Below the pieces are notes generated by a model. The model was given only the letters and a program-made list of their open reading frames with translations. It did not search any database and was not told where the DNA came from. The position numbers and the translations under genes were made by a program. From Chara braunii (taxonomy: Eukaryota; Streptophyta; Charophyceae; Charales; Characeae), in assembly GCA_003427395.1 (NCBI GenBank), contig BFEA01000136.1, positions 1,614,533 through 1,647,032 of the forward strand: 32,500 nucleotides of DNA, read 5' to 3'. Position 1 is the stretch's first letter. The number at the start of each line of letters is the position of its first letter. Of this stretch, positions 1 through 8,480 are shown one piece after another.

Positions 1-370
1 AATTACCCCCCCATTTCATGCCCCAACACCACCTAATTTTTCCCCTCCATCCCCACCTTGTCCTCCCTCTCCCCCACTTCCCAACCTGCCCAAGCGGCGG
101 TCGGCCAGCCCGTGACATCAACTGCTTACCTCCCAGTACAGGGGCTGGGAGAGTCGTTTTCCATGCTCCAACTGACACCATACACACAATGGGAGCATGC
201 CACCTTATTGCAGATTTGCAGGCTTCACGAATGTGTGACGCATGACTTTAGAGAGGGTATAGGGTTTAAAGAATTGAAGGGACAGGCACAGCAATAACAA
301 ACAAGGGGCTGCCATGTGTACGAATGGTTAGCTTTCGTCAAATTGTAAACTTTAAGGGGGAATAGGATGT
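1..370. other. Left-edge region without a recognised gene
   Basis: Two overlapping plus-strand frames of 75-79 codons are open here, but they are Pro/His/Ser-rich low-complexity translations with no motif. A diverged copy of the 29-bp repeat described next lies at about 265-300, ending in the shared string GCAATAA followed by CAAACAAGGGG. I see nothing else. Confidence 0.5.
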
Positions 371-457
371 AAAGGGTTTAAAGGGACGGACGTAGCAATA
401 AAGGGTTTAAAGGGAAAGACGTAGCAATAAAGGGTTAACAGGGAAAGGCATAGCAAT
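371..457. repeat. 29-bp tandem repeat, three copies
   Basis: Units 371-399, 400-428 and 429-457 each start AAAGGGTTTAAAGGG (the third differs slightly) and end GTAGCAAT or ATAGCAAT. Units 1 and 2 differ at about three positions, and unit 3 at a few more. A fourth, more diverged copy lies upstream near 265-300, and both it and the last unit are followed by CAAACAAGGGG. That suggests a larger duplication that later expanded internally. Confidence 0.8.
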
Positions 458-616
458 AATCAAACAAGGGGGCTGTTGAAACAGGGTTGGGCTATTAGAT
501 AAGGGGTTCTCTAAAAAGGGAAGGGTGACACTAGCAGCTCCATGGGATAACGAAGCCCCGGGATGAGTCAATAATAACCACATCCCCGGGAAATCTTTGT
601 GCTGCATGATGTATCA

Positions 617-668
617 ATGGGACGTTGGACCCAGTTTCCACCAGGTGCCGCTCCCCACCAATAGATGG
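617..668. repeat. Dispersed repeat, copy 1 (partner at 30566-30625)
   Basis: This segment shares an ordered set of blocks with 30566-30625: ATGGGACG, then TGGACC, then GGTG followed by CGC, then CCCCA and CAATAGA. The spacing between blocks differs by a few bases. The two are about 30 kb apart and in the same orientation. The partner overlaps the right arm of a foldback element, so this may be a relic of the same transposon family. Read by eye; modest confidence. Confidence 0.45.
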
Positions 669-1026
669 AGCATCCCAATAGATAAGCCCTCAATTCTAAC
701 GGTTCTCTTACCACCGCCAGAATAGAGGGATATCGCAAGTACTATTCTCGCAAAAAAAAAAAAAATTGAAATTTTGAAAGGGGGTCTGTAGTTATATCCT
801 TGGCACATTGCGGGTGGGGGCTTCGGTCTAGTTAGGCTAGGTTTAGGTCACCAGCTCTAGGGGCTCGACTCACGACTGTTGAAAGTAACACAGTTGAAAG
901 TATAGTCTCTGTGGTTAGGTGTCCCCGAAAAATGTGGATCCTCTAAGTCATCCCCCCACCGGTTGAACATGCAAATCAGACACTCCTTGAGGCATAGAGC
1001 TCAGCCGCTACTACCACATGGATCTT

Positions 1027-1050
1027 AAAAAAAAAAAAAAAAAAAAAAAA
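1027..1050. repeat. Poly(A) tract, 24 bp
   Basis: Uninterrupted run of 24 A. A shorter run of A lies at about 752-764. It could be a retroposon tail, but I found no target-site duplication or recognisable body next to it. Confidence 0.9.
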
Positions 1051-1155
1051 GATGAATAATTCTAGTTGAAGTGAAAAAAAGGGGAAAGTTGGGAAACTAC
1101 TCCTGCGCCACCTGTTGACTTTGAAATAGGCAAGAAAAGACAAAGTGGCACTGTC

Positions 1156-1187
1156 GTGCCAAATACCCTTACAAGGGTATCTGGCGT
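1156..1187. repeat. Stem-loop around an ATACCCTT palindrome
   Basis: Perfect 8-bp arms (ATACCCTT and AAGGGTAT) are separated by only two bases. After a 1x1 mismatch they are extended by GTGCCA pairing with TGGCGT, where two pairs are G-T wobbles. Function unknown. Confidence 0.6.
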
Positions 1188-2480
1188 GCTTCTCGCGAGT
1201 CACGCCGGAATGGCCTCGTTCGAAGTTGACTGCGCACGTGTGGGTGAGAGTTGAGTCCCGCTCGGATGAGCGGCGCAAGCGGTACGTCAATGGCGGGGTG
1301 CAGCTGGGCGTGCTGGTCGTCGAGGTATTGTTAATTTTAACTTTTAAGTATTTTTATTTTTTTATTATTTCTGCTCTTATTGTTAATTTTATTTGCTTTG
1401 ACTAGCTGGTCGGTTCCGAGACCGACGTCGGGGCCGACTTGCCTGGCTCCGTTACGGTATTGCCGGGCACGGATGGTCGTCGTGGTAGTCGAGGACCTTG
1501 GGTGCGCGCCCTTTGGGTTGGCCCGCAGCGCAGGAGAAAAGGTCGAATGGCGGGGCCAGCCGATGTGGTGCACCGTCTAACCCCCCCCCCATTGTCTGCT
1601 GTGAGAGGTTTGAGTGTGAGCGTGCCCGTTGGGACGCGAAAGATGGTGAACTGTGCCCTGGCACAATGGGCCAGGGCACAGCGGTGGGAGGCCGCCGCAG
1701 CACTGGTTGGGCGGCTCAAGTTGTCCCGCGACTGGTCCCAGGAAACCCCTCTCCACCGCGGCCCTCAAAGTTCTCATTTGAATATTTGCTACTACCACCA
1801 AGATCCGCACCAGGACGCACCGCTACCAAGGCCCATACTGCGGGCGTAGCAGCGGGCCGCGCCTTCCTACTCACCGCATAGTGGTGAAGGTCGGTCTTCA
1901 GGGCTGACTAATTCGTCAGCTGAGTTGATCCATGCTCCCTAGCGGACTGCGACTTCTCGACCGCCAGCCTGCTGCCTGTGTCCTTCGATACCGATCGGTG
2001 GGGTTGGAAGTTAGCACGCAGCGCAGTATCGATCGGGGTAGAGCGCGAAGGCAGTGGAGAGATGGTATGAGTCCGGAGAGCCGAGCCAGGCAGGGTGCAT
2101 TCGGGAGGTGATGTAGTGGGGAAAGTAAAAGAGGCGGGGAGCGATGGGTAAAGCCGGGCGGCACCATGCAGCAACGAGCAGATAGCGCAGCGGGTAGCGA
2201 ACGCAGTGGGAGCTGGCGACAAGCGTAGGCAGGAGGGAAGAAGGCCGGATGAACCCGGATGTGAAGTTGCACCGGGTGCATTCGAGGATTGGAGCAACAT
2301 AGAGAGGAGGAGCTAGCATTAGGGGAGGGTGGAGTGCCATAGAGTTGTGCAGCAGCGGACGGAGTGCAGAGGGCAGGAGCAAAACAAAGGAAAACAGGGA
2401 ACGGGGCGATAGCGCAGAACGGACGGGCGCTAGGATTACGAAGGTCAAGTGAACAGGAAAGGGTGAACCTGGACGGAAAG
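1188..2480. other. GC-rich stretch with overlapping open frames, no supported gene
   Basis: Several frames of 77-145 codons are open on both strands at once, as expected where GC content suppresses stops. None shows a motif or a start context that favours it. 1900-2450 is purine-rich on the plus strand, which makes the minus-strand translations Pro/Ser/Leu-rich. A small hairpin (GCTGAC, six-base loop, GTCAGC) lies at 1903-1920. A 17-bp exact direct repeat beginning AGCGTAGGCAGG is at 2222-2238 and 2530-2546. A 12-bp palindrome GTGCGCGCGCAC is at 2490-2501. Confidence 0.45.
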
Positions 2481-2563
2481 ATGAGTCAGGTGCGCGCGCA
2501 CTAAGAGAAAGCTTGTTATGGTGGAAACTAGCGTAGGCAGGAGGGAGCGAAAAAACGCAGAAA

Positions 2564-3296
2564 CCGTCCGATTCTTGATGAAATCGGGCGGGGAAAAAGT
2601 CGAAATTGGGGTTATGAGGTAGGGCGAGACAAATGAAGGAAGTAGTTTTGCTTAAGGGTTAGTGAAAGGAAAGTTAGTAGGAAAGAGTCGTGCGTGGGAC
2701 CTTCACGATAGCGGATATGGTCGTATGGGAAGATGAAGATCTCGCTGGTTTCTTGATAAAAACGAGCGAGGGAGCATTCGTTTCAGAGGTTTTTAGGTGG
2801 GGCGAATCCACTGGTAGAGTTAGTTTTAGTGTTAGGTTTTTAAGATAGGAGTTAGTAGAGAATAGTACTGCGCGGAGGAACGACGAGGAAGGATATGGTG
2901 AGGATTGAAAAATGGGGGGATCACTTGATTCCTCATGGAATCAAGCGACCTAGGAGGCCAAACCAAGGTTTTCAGCCAGCGCGAACACGATGGCGCACTC
3001 GGATTTTAGGTTGAGCAGTTGGTTTTGGCAATACCGTGGTTTTTAGCTGCGCTCAGGAGAAAGGGGCAATGTATGTGCCCAAGTCCTAGGAGGAGATTCA
3101 TTTCGTTTCTCCTGCGTAATTGTCTTACCTGCTTGGCTCTGAGAGCATCATTGTGCTCGTCCTTACTTGTATGTGACCGTAGTCTCGATCCTCTGTCGGG
3201 AAGTCGGTGCTGCATCCCATAGTGGCCTGTGGGCTAAGCTACCAGCAACGTATCTTCCCATGATCTCGGGGGAGATTCATTCCTCTCATTGAATCT
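2564..3296. repeat. Phased hairpin array, period about 177 bp, five units
   Basis: Five stem-loops start at about 2564, 2741, 2921, 3091 and 3273, so spacing is 170-182 bp. Arms are CCGTCCGATT/AATCGGGCGG, CTCGCTGGTTT/AAACGAGCGAG, TCACTTGATT/AATCAAGCGA, AGGAGA/TCTCCT and AGATTCA/TGAATCT. The first two have near-identical 8-base loops (CTTGATGA, CTTGATAA). The apical stem keeps a GATTC-like start while the basal stems change in sequence yet still mostly pair. Flanking sequence is repeated too: 2618-2725 and 2798-2905 align end to end, sharing blocks such as GGCGA, AGTTAG and GGATATGG. The array is a diverged satellite or sub-repeat whose units each carry a hairpin. Confidence 0.65.
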
Positions 3297-3299
3297 TGA

Positions 3300-4815
3300 C
3301 AAATCTACTGAGCAAAGAAAAGCAAAAAGGGTAGGGGAACAATGCAGCTGCCGTCCACGATCAGTACTATCGGACAATTGGGGTGGTTGGTACGATTAGG
3401 ATCATGACCATTGTACTCCCTGCAGTTAGCATTGTGCCTTTTGGCCCTGGGGACTGATTATTTTGAACTGAATCTGGCCGTCAACACGACCAAATGCAAA
3501 GTATAGAAGAAGCATATGATCAACTGCAGGAGTTGGAGGCTACCTGTGTGGTCGGTGTGTTGCCCACTCTAACGACAGAGATAGTCCCCCGTCATCCTCT
3601 ACACCTACATCTGGATAGTAGAGTATAGTTTCTAGTTCTAGCAGAGGATTTATCTCGATTTTGCACACTGCTGCAGACAAGTAGGTGGACAAACGATGCG
3701 TCCGGACTGGACGAGGAAGTTGGGGTTCCCCCGTGCGCAGTACTGACCACAGTAACTGCAAGAAATGTTTACAAGCCATACGGGTTGGGTTTCAACCTGG
3801 GTCACGAAGTCACGGTCAGTGTGCTTCGAGTTACGGTCTGTACCGCTGCTGGGTTGTGCTGCTGTTTTCTTTTTTTCTCCTCCAGGACCTGTGGAAGGCT
3901 TGTTCAACAGCACTGAACATCATTGTGTGTTGCGCACTGCGGTTGGTATGGCTTGCTGTTGCGAATGATAGTTGTGTCTCGTTGTGGGTCACGGAGTACT
4001 GTCGCTGCATGCTGCTGCCGGTATACCACCGCGTCTGGCTATGGCTCGTGCCATACACCTTTTGATCATGGCACGAAAATATTAGTGTTTGGTACCGTAA
4101 TCTGTGCAATACGTTCTGGCCGCGCACGGTTGTTATACGTGCGGTATTTTTGCAGGATTCCCGCTGTATTTTTGCGAAGGGGGTGCGTTCTAGACGAACG
4201 CAGTCTCTCTAGGCTATACGGCAGCGGCTTGATCTAAGACAGAGGGACTGCGGAATGGCTCATTCGCGGGTGCGCTACTCATCTTGCTGCATGGGATAGC
4301 AAGAAGAGGAGCTGCAAGTCTTTGCATACTTACTTATTGATCGGGGGTCGCTTGCTCCACCAATCAAGCTAGTTGCAGACTACAACGAAGAAGAAGGGAA
4401 AAGAGTACCTACCTGGCAAGGTTGCAGCTGCAGGAAGTCTGAGGTCAGAAGAGGATATTGTTGTGACTGAGAGGACCATCGGGAAGTCAACGTGTGGCAT
4501 TTTGACTCCGGTTGACCAAGATGTTGTTGTATCCTGGCCGTCATTGCGGGGCCCTCAGGCGATGGAAGGCAATGAGGCCCTCTCATAGGAGTTGAGTCAG
4601 TCCCTCTTATGTATCTCGAGAGTCTGAAACCCCTCGTTCTGCCCTTCTTAATCTAAGTCTAGTCCTAGTTACGAAAGGAAGGCAGCAGGCGGGATTGCAA
4701 CCTGTAGGACCGCAGCAAGACTCTGTGGGGAGTCAGCCCACCGATTGCGGGAGCTCTGCCGGAACTTACAAGGAGTTTTGGAGGCGGGGAACTGAAAGGT
4801 AACCGTTGCTTTCCC
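3300..4815. other. Region without a recognised gene, possibly upstream part of E1 LTR
   Basis: Frames of 60-126 codons are open on both strands. The longest (about 3685-4065, plus) is Cys/Trp-rich but shows no zinc-binding spacing or signal. If the TATA-like box at 4818 belongs to the E1 LTR, part of this stretch would be its U3. I could not find the LTR start because no second copy lies in the window. Confidence 0.35.
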
Positions 4816-4817
4816 TC

Positions 4818-4823
4818 TATAAA
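4818..4823 (+). promoter_or_regulatory. TATA-like box, candidate E1 LTR promoter
   Basis: TATAAA in the context CCCTCTATAAACCCGG, about 1.9 kb upstream of a PBS-like site. The layout fits an LTR core promoter at the U3/R boundary. TATA matches occur by chance, and only the arrangement with the PBS and the downstream gag supports it. Confidence 0.4.
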
Positions 4824-4883
4824 CCCGGTTATAGCCCCTATCTATATTATTTTTTTATACTTTAACTTAATATATTGCATGCC

Positions 4884-4939
4884 CCCTTTACTTTGACTTT
4901 CAGTCTGACTTTCAGGATATAACCAGACTAAGTAAAGGG
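4884..4939 (+). repeat. Bulged hairpin just downstream of the TATA-like box
   Basis: CCCTTTACTT (4884-4893) and AGTCTG (4902-4907) together pair perfectly with the continuous string 4924-4939. An 8-base bulge (TGACTTTC) sits on the left side and the loop is 16 bases. If transcription starts about 30 bp after 4818, this lies near the 5' end of the RNA. Confidence 0.6.
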
Positions 4940-5066
4940 ATGTATGTACAATGTCAGTTTCAGTTTTATTATGTGACTGAAAGCAGATTCTGGGATTGCA
5001 TCTGGAGGAAGGTTGGGAGGAGGGCAGTATTGCATGGTTGACTGGGTCGATTAAGGCTGGGAAGTC

Positions 5067-5880
5067 CCCATAAGTTTGGGGAGATCCAGTGCTATGATTA
5101 TTTTAGATTTTGTAGAGCGTCAGACCATTCTATAAGTTTAGGTGGTCTGATTGCTCTGGAGGCTGGGAAGTCCCCATAAGTTTTGGGAGACCCAGTGCTG
5201 TGGGATTGCATGGAGAGTCAGGCCATTCTATAAGTTTAGGTGATCTAGTTGCTCTGACTTGTGAGGGTTAACTGTGATTTGACTTTTCAGGAGCTAAACA
5301 CATTCTGTAAGTTCAGGTGGCTTGGTTGCCTTGTTTACTTTGGGTTTCTGTCAGTTTCTTTAGTTTCTGAACGAGGAGGTTTAAGCATGTTTCATAAGTT
5401 TGGGTGGCTTATCCTCTTCCTGCTTTGGCCTTTAGAGAAATGAACCAGGCTGAGGACCAAGACATGTTCCATAAGCTTGGGTGGTTTTGGTCCAACGCCT
5501 CGCACATGCTAGAACCAGAAGGCTATAACTTGATTATACTTCTATTATTATATTACTTATGAACAGGCTAGTCAGACAGGGTCCCATAAGTTTGGGTGGT
5601 CTGACTACAGCTTATCACCAACTGAAGAGAGTACTAATTAAGCGTAAACTTGTGGTATGAAGGGGCAGACTGAGTCTTGAGCTGAAAACGATTGGCTCAG
5701 TTATATGCTACCTCAAAAGACTAAGTACAGACAATTATATAAAGTTGGGATATTTAAACAGTTCAGGGCGACTAGGGTGACCTAGTCATATGCCCAAAAA
5801 AGAGAAAAGTTGTTGTACCTTGTGTCTGTGTATACTCAATGGCTGGGTCAAGCATGTCCCATAAGTTTGGGTGACCTGAC
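5067..5880 (+). repeat. Nine dispersed copies of a CATAAGTTTGGGTGG-type motif
   Basis: Copies begin near 5067, 5125, 5172, 5223, 5301, 5388, 5464, 5581 and 5851. The core is (C/T)ATAAGTTT(G/A)GGTGG, usually followed by TCTGA or a relative. Two sub-types alternate at first: AAGTCCCCATAAGTTTTGGG at copies 1 and 3, and CCATTCTATAAGTTTAGGTG at copies 2 and 4. Spacing grows from about 50 to 270 bp. All copies are direct. They may be protein-binding sites or decayed tandem repeats inside the E1 LTR. Confidence 0.7.
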
Positions 5881-6195
5881 TTTATGCCTTATGTAAGCCG
5901 GGTGTAAAGGTATATATCACTCAAAGATTACGACTCCAGGTTGACATGGGGATGGTGAGAGTACTTATCTTTGTGGTTTGGCCTGCATGTGACTGATTGC
6001 GACTACTGTTTAGTCTAAGTTTCAGTTTGGTAGGTAGTTGCTTTAGTTGCTTTAGTTGCTCGCCACGTGCTAGAGCCATAGGAGTTAGTTTCAATTCCTG
6101 CATTTTCTGAGCTAAGTTTATTTTTACTTAGGTCAATTTCTGCATTATCATAAAACTTTTATTATACTTGGTCTTGCATAAATCTTTGTAAGTCA

Positions 6196-6730
6196 CTTTC
6201 TCTACGGGAAACGCTGCCGAAATTTTTACAAAACCAAGGAGTTAGTCAAATTTTGTGTTTTCAGAGTTCAGTTTGTCTGACTTTTATATATGACTTAGTA
6301 AAAATGTGGAGAGTCTCCTTTTCTGAAGGGAGTGCTGCCCAAATTTTTGCTAATTCAGGGAGTTAGATAAAATTGGACCTTGGGAAGTCAAAGTCATCTT
6401 TAGATTCTGAACTTGGCTTTGTATAAATTCTGGTAAGCTACTTTCTCTACGGGAAGCGCTGCCGAAATTTCTGCAAATCCAAGGAGTTAGTCAAAATATG
6501 ACTTTCCAAAAGTTCAACTTGTTTGATTTTGATATATGGCTTAGTAAAAATCTGGGAAATCTCATTTTCTAAAGGGAGTGCTACCCAAATTTTTTGCTAA
6601 TTCATGGAGTTTGACAAAATTTGACTTTGAAAGGTTGAAGATTATTTCTGTTTTCATATTTAGGCTGATATAAATTCTGCAAAGGCACTTTTTCTACGGG
6701 AAGCGCTGCCAAAATTTTCTTAATTTAGAG
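6196..6730 (+). repeat. Alternating A/B tandem repeat, five monomers, dimer about 245 bp
   Basis: A monomers (starts near 6196, 6441, 6686) carry TTTCTACGGGAAGCGCTGCC or a close relative. B monomers (6315, 6561) carry TTTTCTGAAGGGAGTGCTGCCC or its relative. Both continue AAATTTTTGC, then AGGGAGTTAG or AAGGAGTTAG, then CAAAAT. Monomer spacing is 119-126 bp and A-to-A is 245 bp both times. The array ends about 20-60 bp before the PBS-like site, so it lies at the 3' end of the presumed E1 LTR. Confidence 0.8.
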
Positions 6731-6753
6731 GAGATGGATTATACTTTAACAGG

Positions 6754-6766
6754 TGGCGATTCCAGT
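6754..6766 (+). promoter_or_regulatory. PBS-like site of E1 (TGGCGATTCCAGT)
   Basis: TGGCGATTCCAGT follows a CA-ending string (TTTAACA, to 6751) after two bases. It resembles the TGGCGACTCC primer binding site of plant Tat/Ogre-type Ty3 elements, which I recall as matching a tRNA-Arg 3' end. About 10 of 13 bases agree with that form. If correct, the E1 LTR ends at 6751. Confidence 0.5.
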
Positions 6767-7600
6767 AATCCATTATGTATGGGGGATATTTTGCCATACG
6801 TCTACCTTGCTTTGGGCATTGACTTAGAGATAGACTTAGGCTTGGTTATCAGGAGAGTCTTGAGTGAGAACATGTCATGGAGATTTGATCTTCATACATT
6901 GACGACTTAGCTTGGACGGTGGTCTGTCGTATGATACAGGTCTTCTTTGGACAATCGATCCAGGAATTCGACTAGTTTCAGCTTGATCTCATAAGAATTA
7001 TCTTTTGTTATCACTGATAATAGGTCGGTTGGTTGATCGCCGACTCGTCGGCTCATACCTGTACCTCTACTTGATTGCCTTAGCCCTGAGATTTGATATG
7101 TTTCTTTGAGGGTTTTAACTAGACTTCTTTTAAATGCCCATTATAAAGAATTTATGAGATTTATGGAAAGTTGAACTATGACAGGGGCTTAAATGTGTGA
7201 GGCATGGTGTGAGTTATAGGGAACAGTAAAGTTGACCACATTGGTGAATGGCAATGTGGCTATTGTGTGTGTCTATGTTTTATGCAGGTTAGTATTTGGA
7301 GCTTGATATATGAACCATACTTTGGAGGCAGTAAGAATGACAACCATGTGACGCGCGATCTGCATACCTGATGGGTTTATGTTTCCCTTTCTTTTATTTT
7401 TATCTCGAGTTCTGATTTGATACATGAGCGTTGGGATATTTATTTATTTATTGGGTGATTTTGCTTGTTAATTTTTATAGTTGGACGTTGAAGTCCGTGG
7501 CAGCTGTCAAAGTCAAACCCTGTGACTTATTCCCATACCCTGGATGATAGAGTTGGTCTCCAGGGCAATAAGAGACGACTGCCACCACAGGTATGAACTT
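6767..7600 (+). other. Proximal part of E1 leader, no gene seen
   Basis: AT-richer sequence between the PBS-like site and the structured block. No frame of useful length is open. It probably belongs to the untranslated leader of E1 or to a decayed ORF upstream of gag. Confidence 0.35.
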
Positions 7601-7740
7601 GTGTACCACCCACTCTCCGCAGGGTGTAGAAGAGAGTGTGGTTTTCAACCGCACTTGGCGGTTGTCTAGCGTCGAGAGATCTATCCCTCAAGGCGCGTGT
7701 CAACCGACACTTGAGTGTCGAACGCGACCCTCGAGATTGA
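7600..7740 (+). other. Stem-loop cluster 1 in E1 leader
   Basis: At least three adjacent hairpins. One uses CCACTCT near 7609 and AGAGTGTGG near 7632. The second is 7646-7664, with a perfect 7-bp stem CAACCGC/GCGGTTG and five-base loop. The third is near 7712-7727, CGACAC-TTGA-GTGTCG, with outer CGCGT/ACGCG pairing. The block is GC-richer than its flanks. Possible structured RNA leader (packaging, translation or ribozyme-like), which is inference. Confidence 0.5.
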
Positions 7741-8219
7741 CGAGAGCCGCATAAGTATGGGTACTACATAGTACGCCATCACTGCAACCGCTTGCGTACG
7801 CTTGCATTGCACGTCGATATGAGTAAGCCCTGCGTCCGTGCAGTTTTATACTACGTCTCCCGCGTGACGCCTATCTGATTTCCGCATCGGAAAGTTATGG
7901 AATGGCCACTAAGGGATTAAGAGTGTTGTCGCGTTGTTTGTTCAGTGTCGTTCAGTATATGTATATATGCGTGTGCGTACGTTTCATTTTTATGTTCTTT
8001 ATAATGGTGTGCGCGTGGCGTGTGGGATGCGTTCTACTGGACCGGCGATGAGTTGCGCTTGGGACCTCAACCCCCCAAGATGTCGGTTCGCGTGCGGGTT
8101 CGATAGAGGCGTAATACCGCGCGTACCCCCTATGCTACAGCGAACGAGAAACGCCCTCGGCTGGTCCACCTTCGCGATTGCAACTGATTAGCTTTCGTAC
8201 TGTGGACTGATAGCTCGAC

Positions 8220-8480
8220 GGGGATACGCCCACCGAAGGGAGGTGACAGCTCCCGTAAGGTGGAGGTAAGCCGTGCCTCTCGTAGGCCCTATCCTGTCAT
8301 AGGGGTTCGCGAGAGGTATGGCTGGCGCACTCGGCCGGAGCAAGTTGTGGAAGCTCCATGTATATTCGTGACGAGGATTTAGACCAACTCCTGCGTGACG
8401 CGGCCGGGAGAGTCCCGCGCTGCCCTATGCGGTGCCTGACCGATGCGCTCGGCAGGTGGCGCCGTTGCCGGGGATAACGG
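8220..8480 (+). other. Stem-loop cluster 2 in E1 leader
   Basis: Four or five consecutive hairpins. 8230-8263 has a two-part stem: CCACC with GGTGG outside, GGGAG with CTCCC inside, and internal loops GAA and GTAA. 8270-8322 has a 13-bp lower stem including two G-U wobbles, an internal loop, then a CCCTAT/ATAGGG stem with a 6-base loop. 8398-8422 has GGGA-GAG-TCCC at its tip. 8437-8456 pairs CCTG-A-CCGA with TCGGCAGG. 8462-8480 pairs CCGTT with AACGG. Wobble pairs suggest selection at RNA level, not a DNA palindrome. No tRNA, group I or group II core was recognised. Confidence 0.5.

Noticed and set aside
1402-1881. Overlapping open frames of 77-136 codons on both strands
   Set aside because: GC-rich sequence keeps all frames open at once; no frame shows a motif, start context or codon pattern that sets it apart.
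1908-2448. Three overlapping minus-strand frames of 121-145 codons
   Set aside because: The plus strand is purine-rich, so the minus strand reads Pro/Ser/Leu with few stops in every frame. No domain visible.
3685-4127. Cys/Trp-rich plus-strand frame and its minus-strand partner
   Set aside because: Cysteines are not in zinc-finger or knot spacing and both strands are equally open.
8041-8160. Possible hammerhead-like words (CGATGAG, later GAAAC) and a tRNA B-box-like GGTTCGA
   Set aside because: The core CTGATGA is not present, stems do not form in the right places, and the B-box-like word lacks the CC end and a matching A box.
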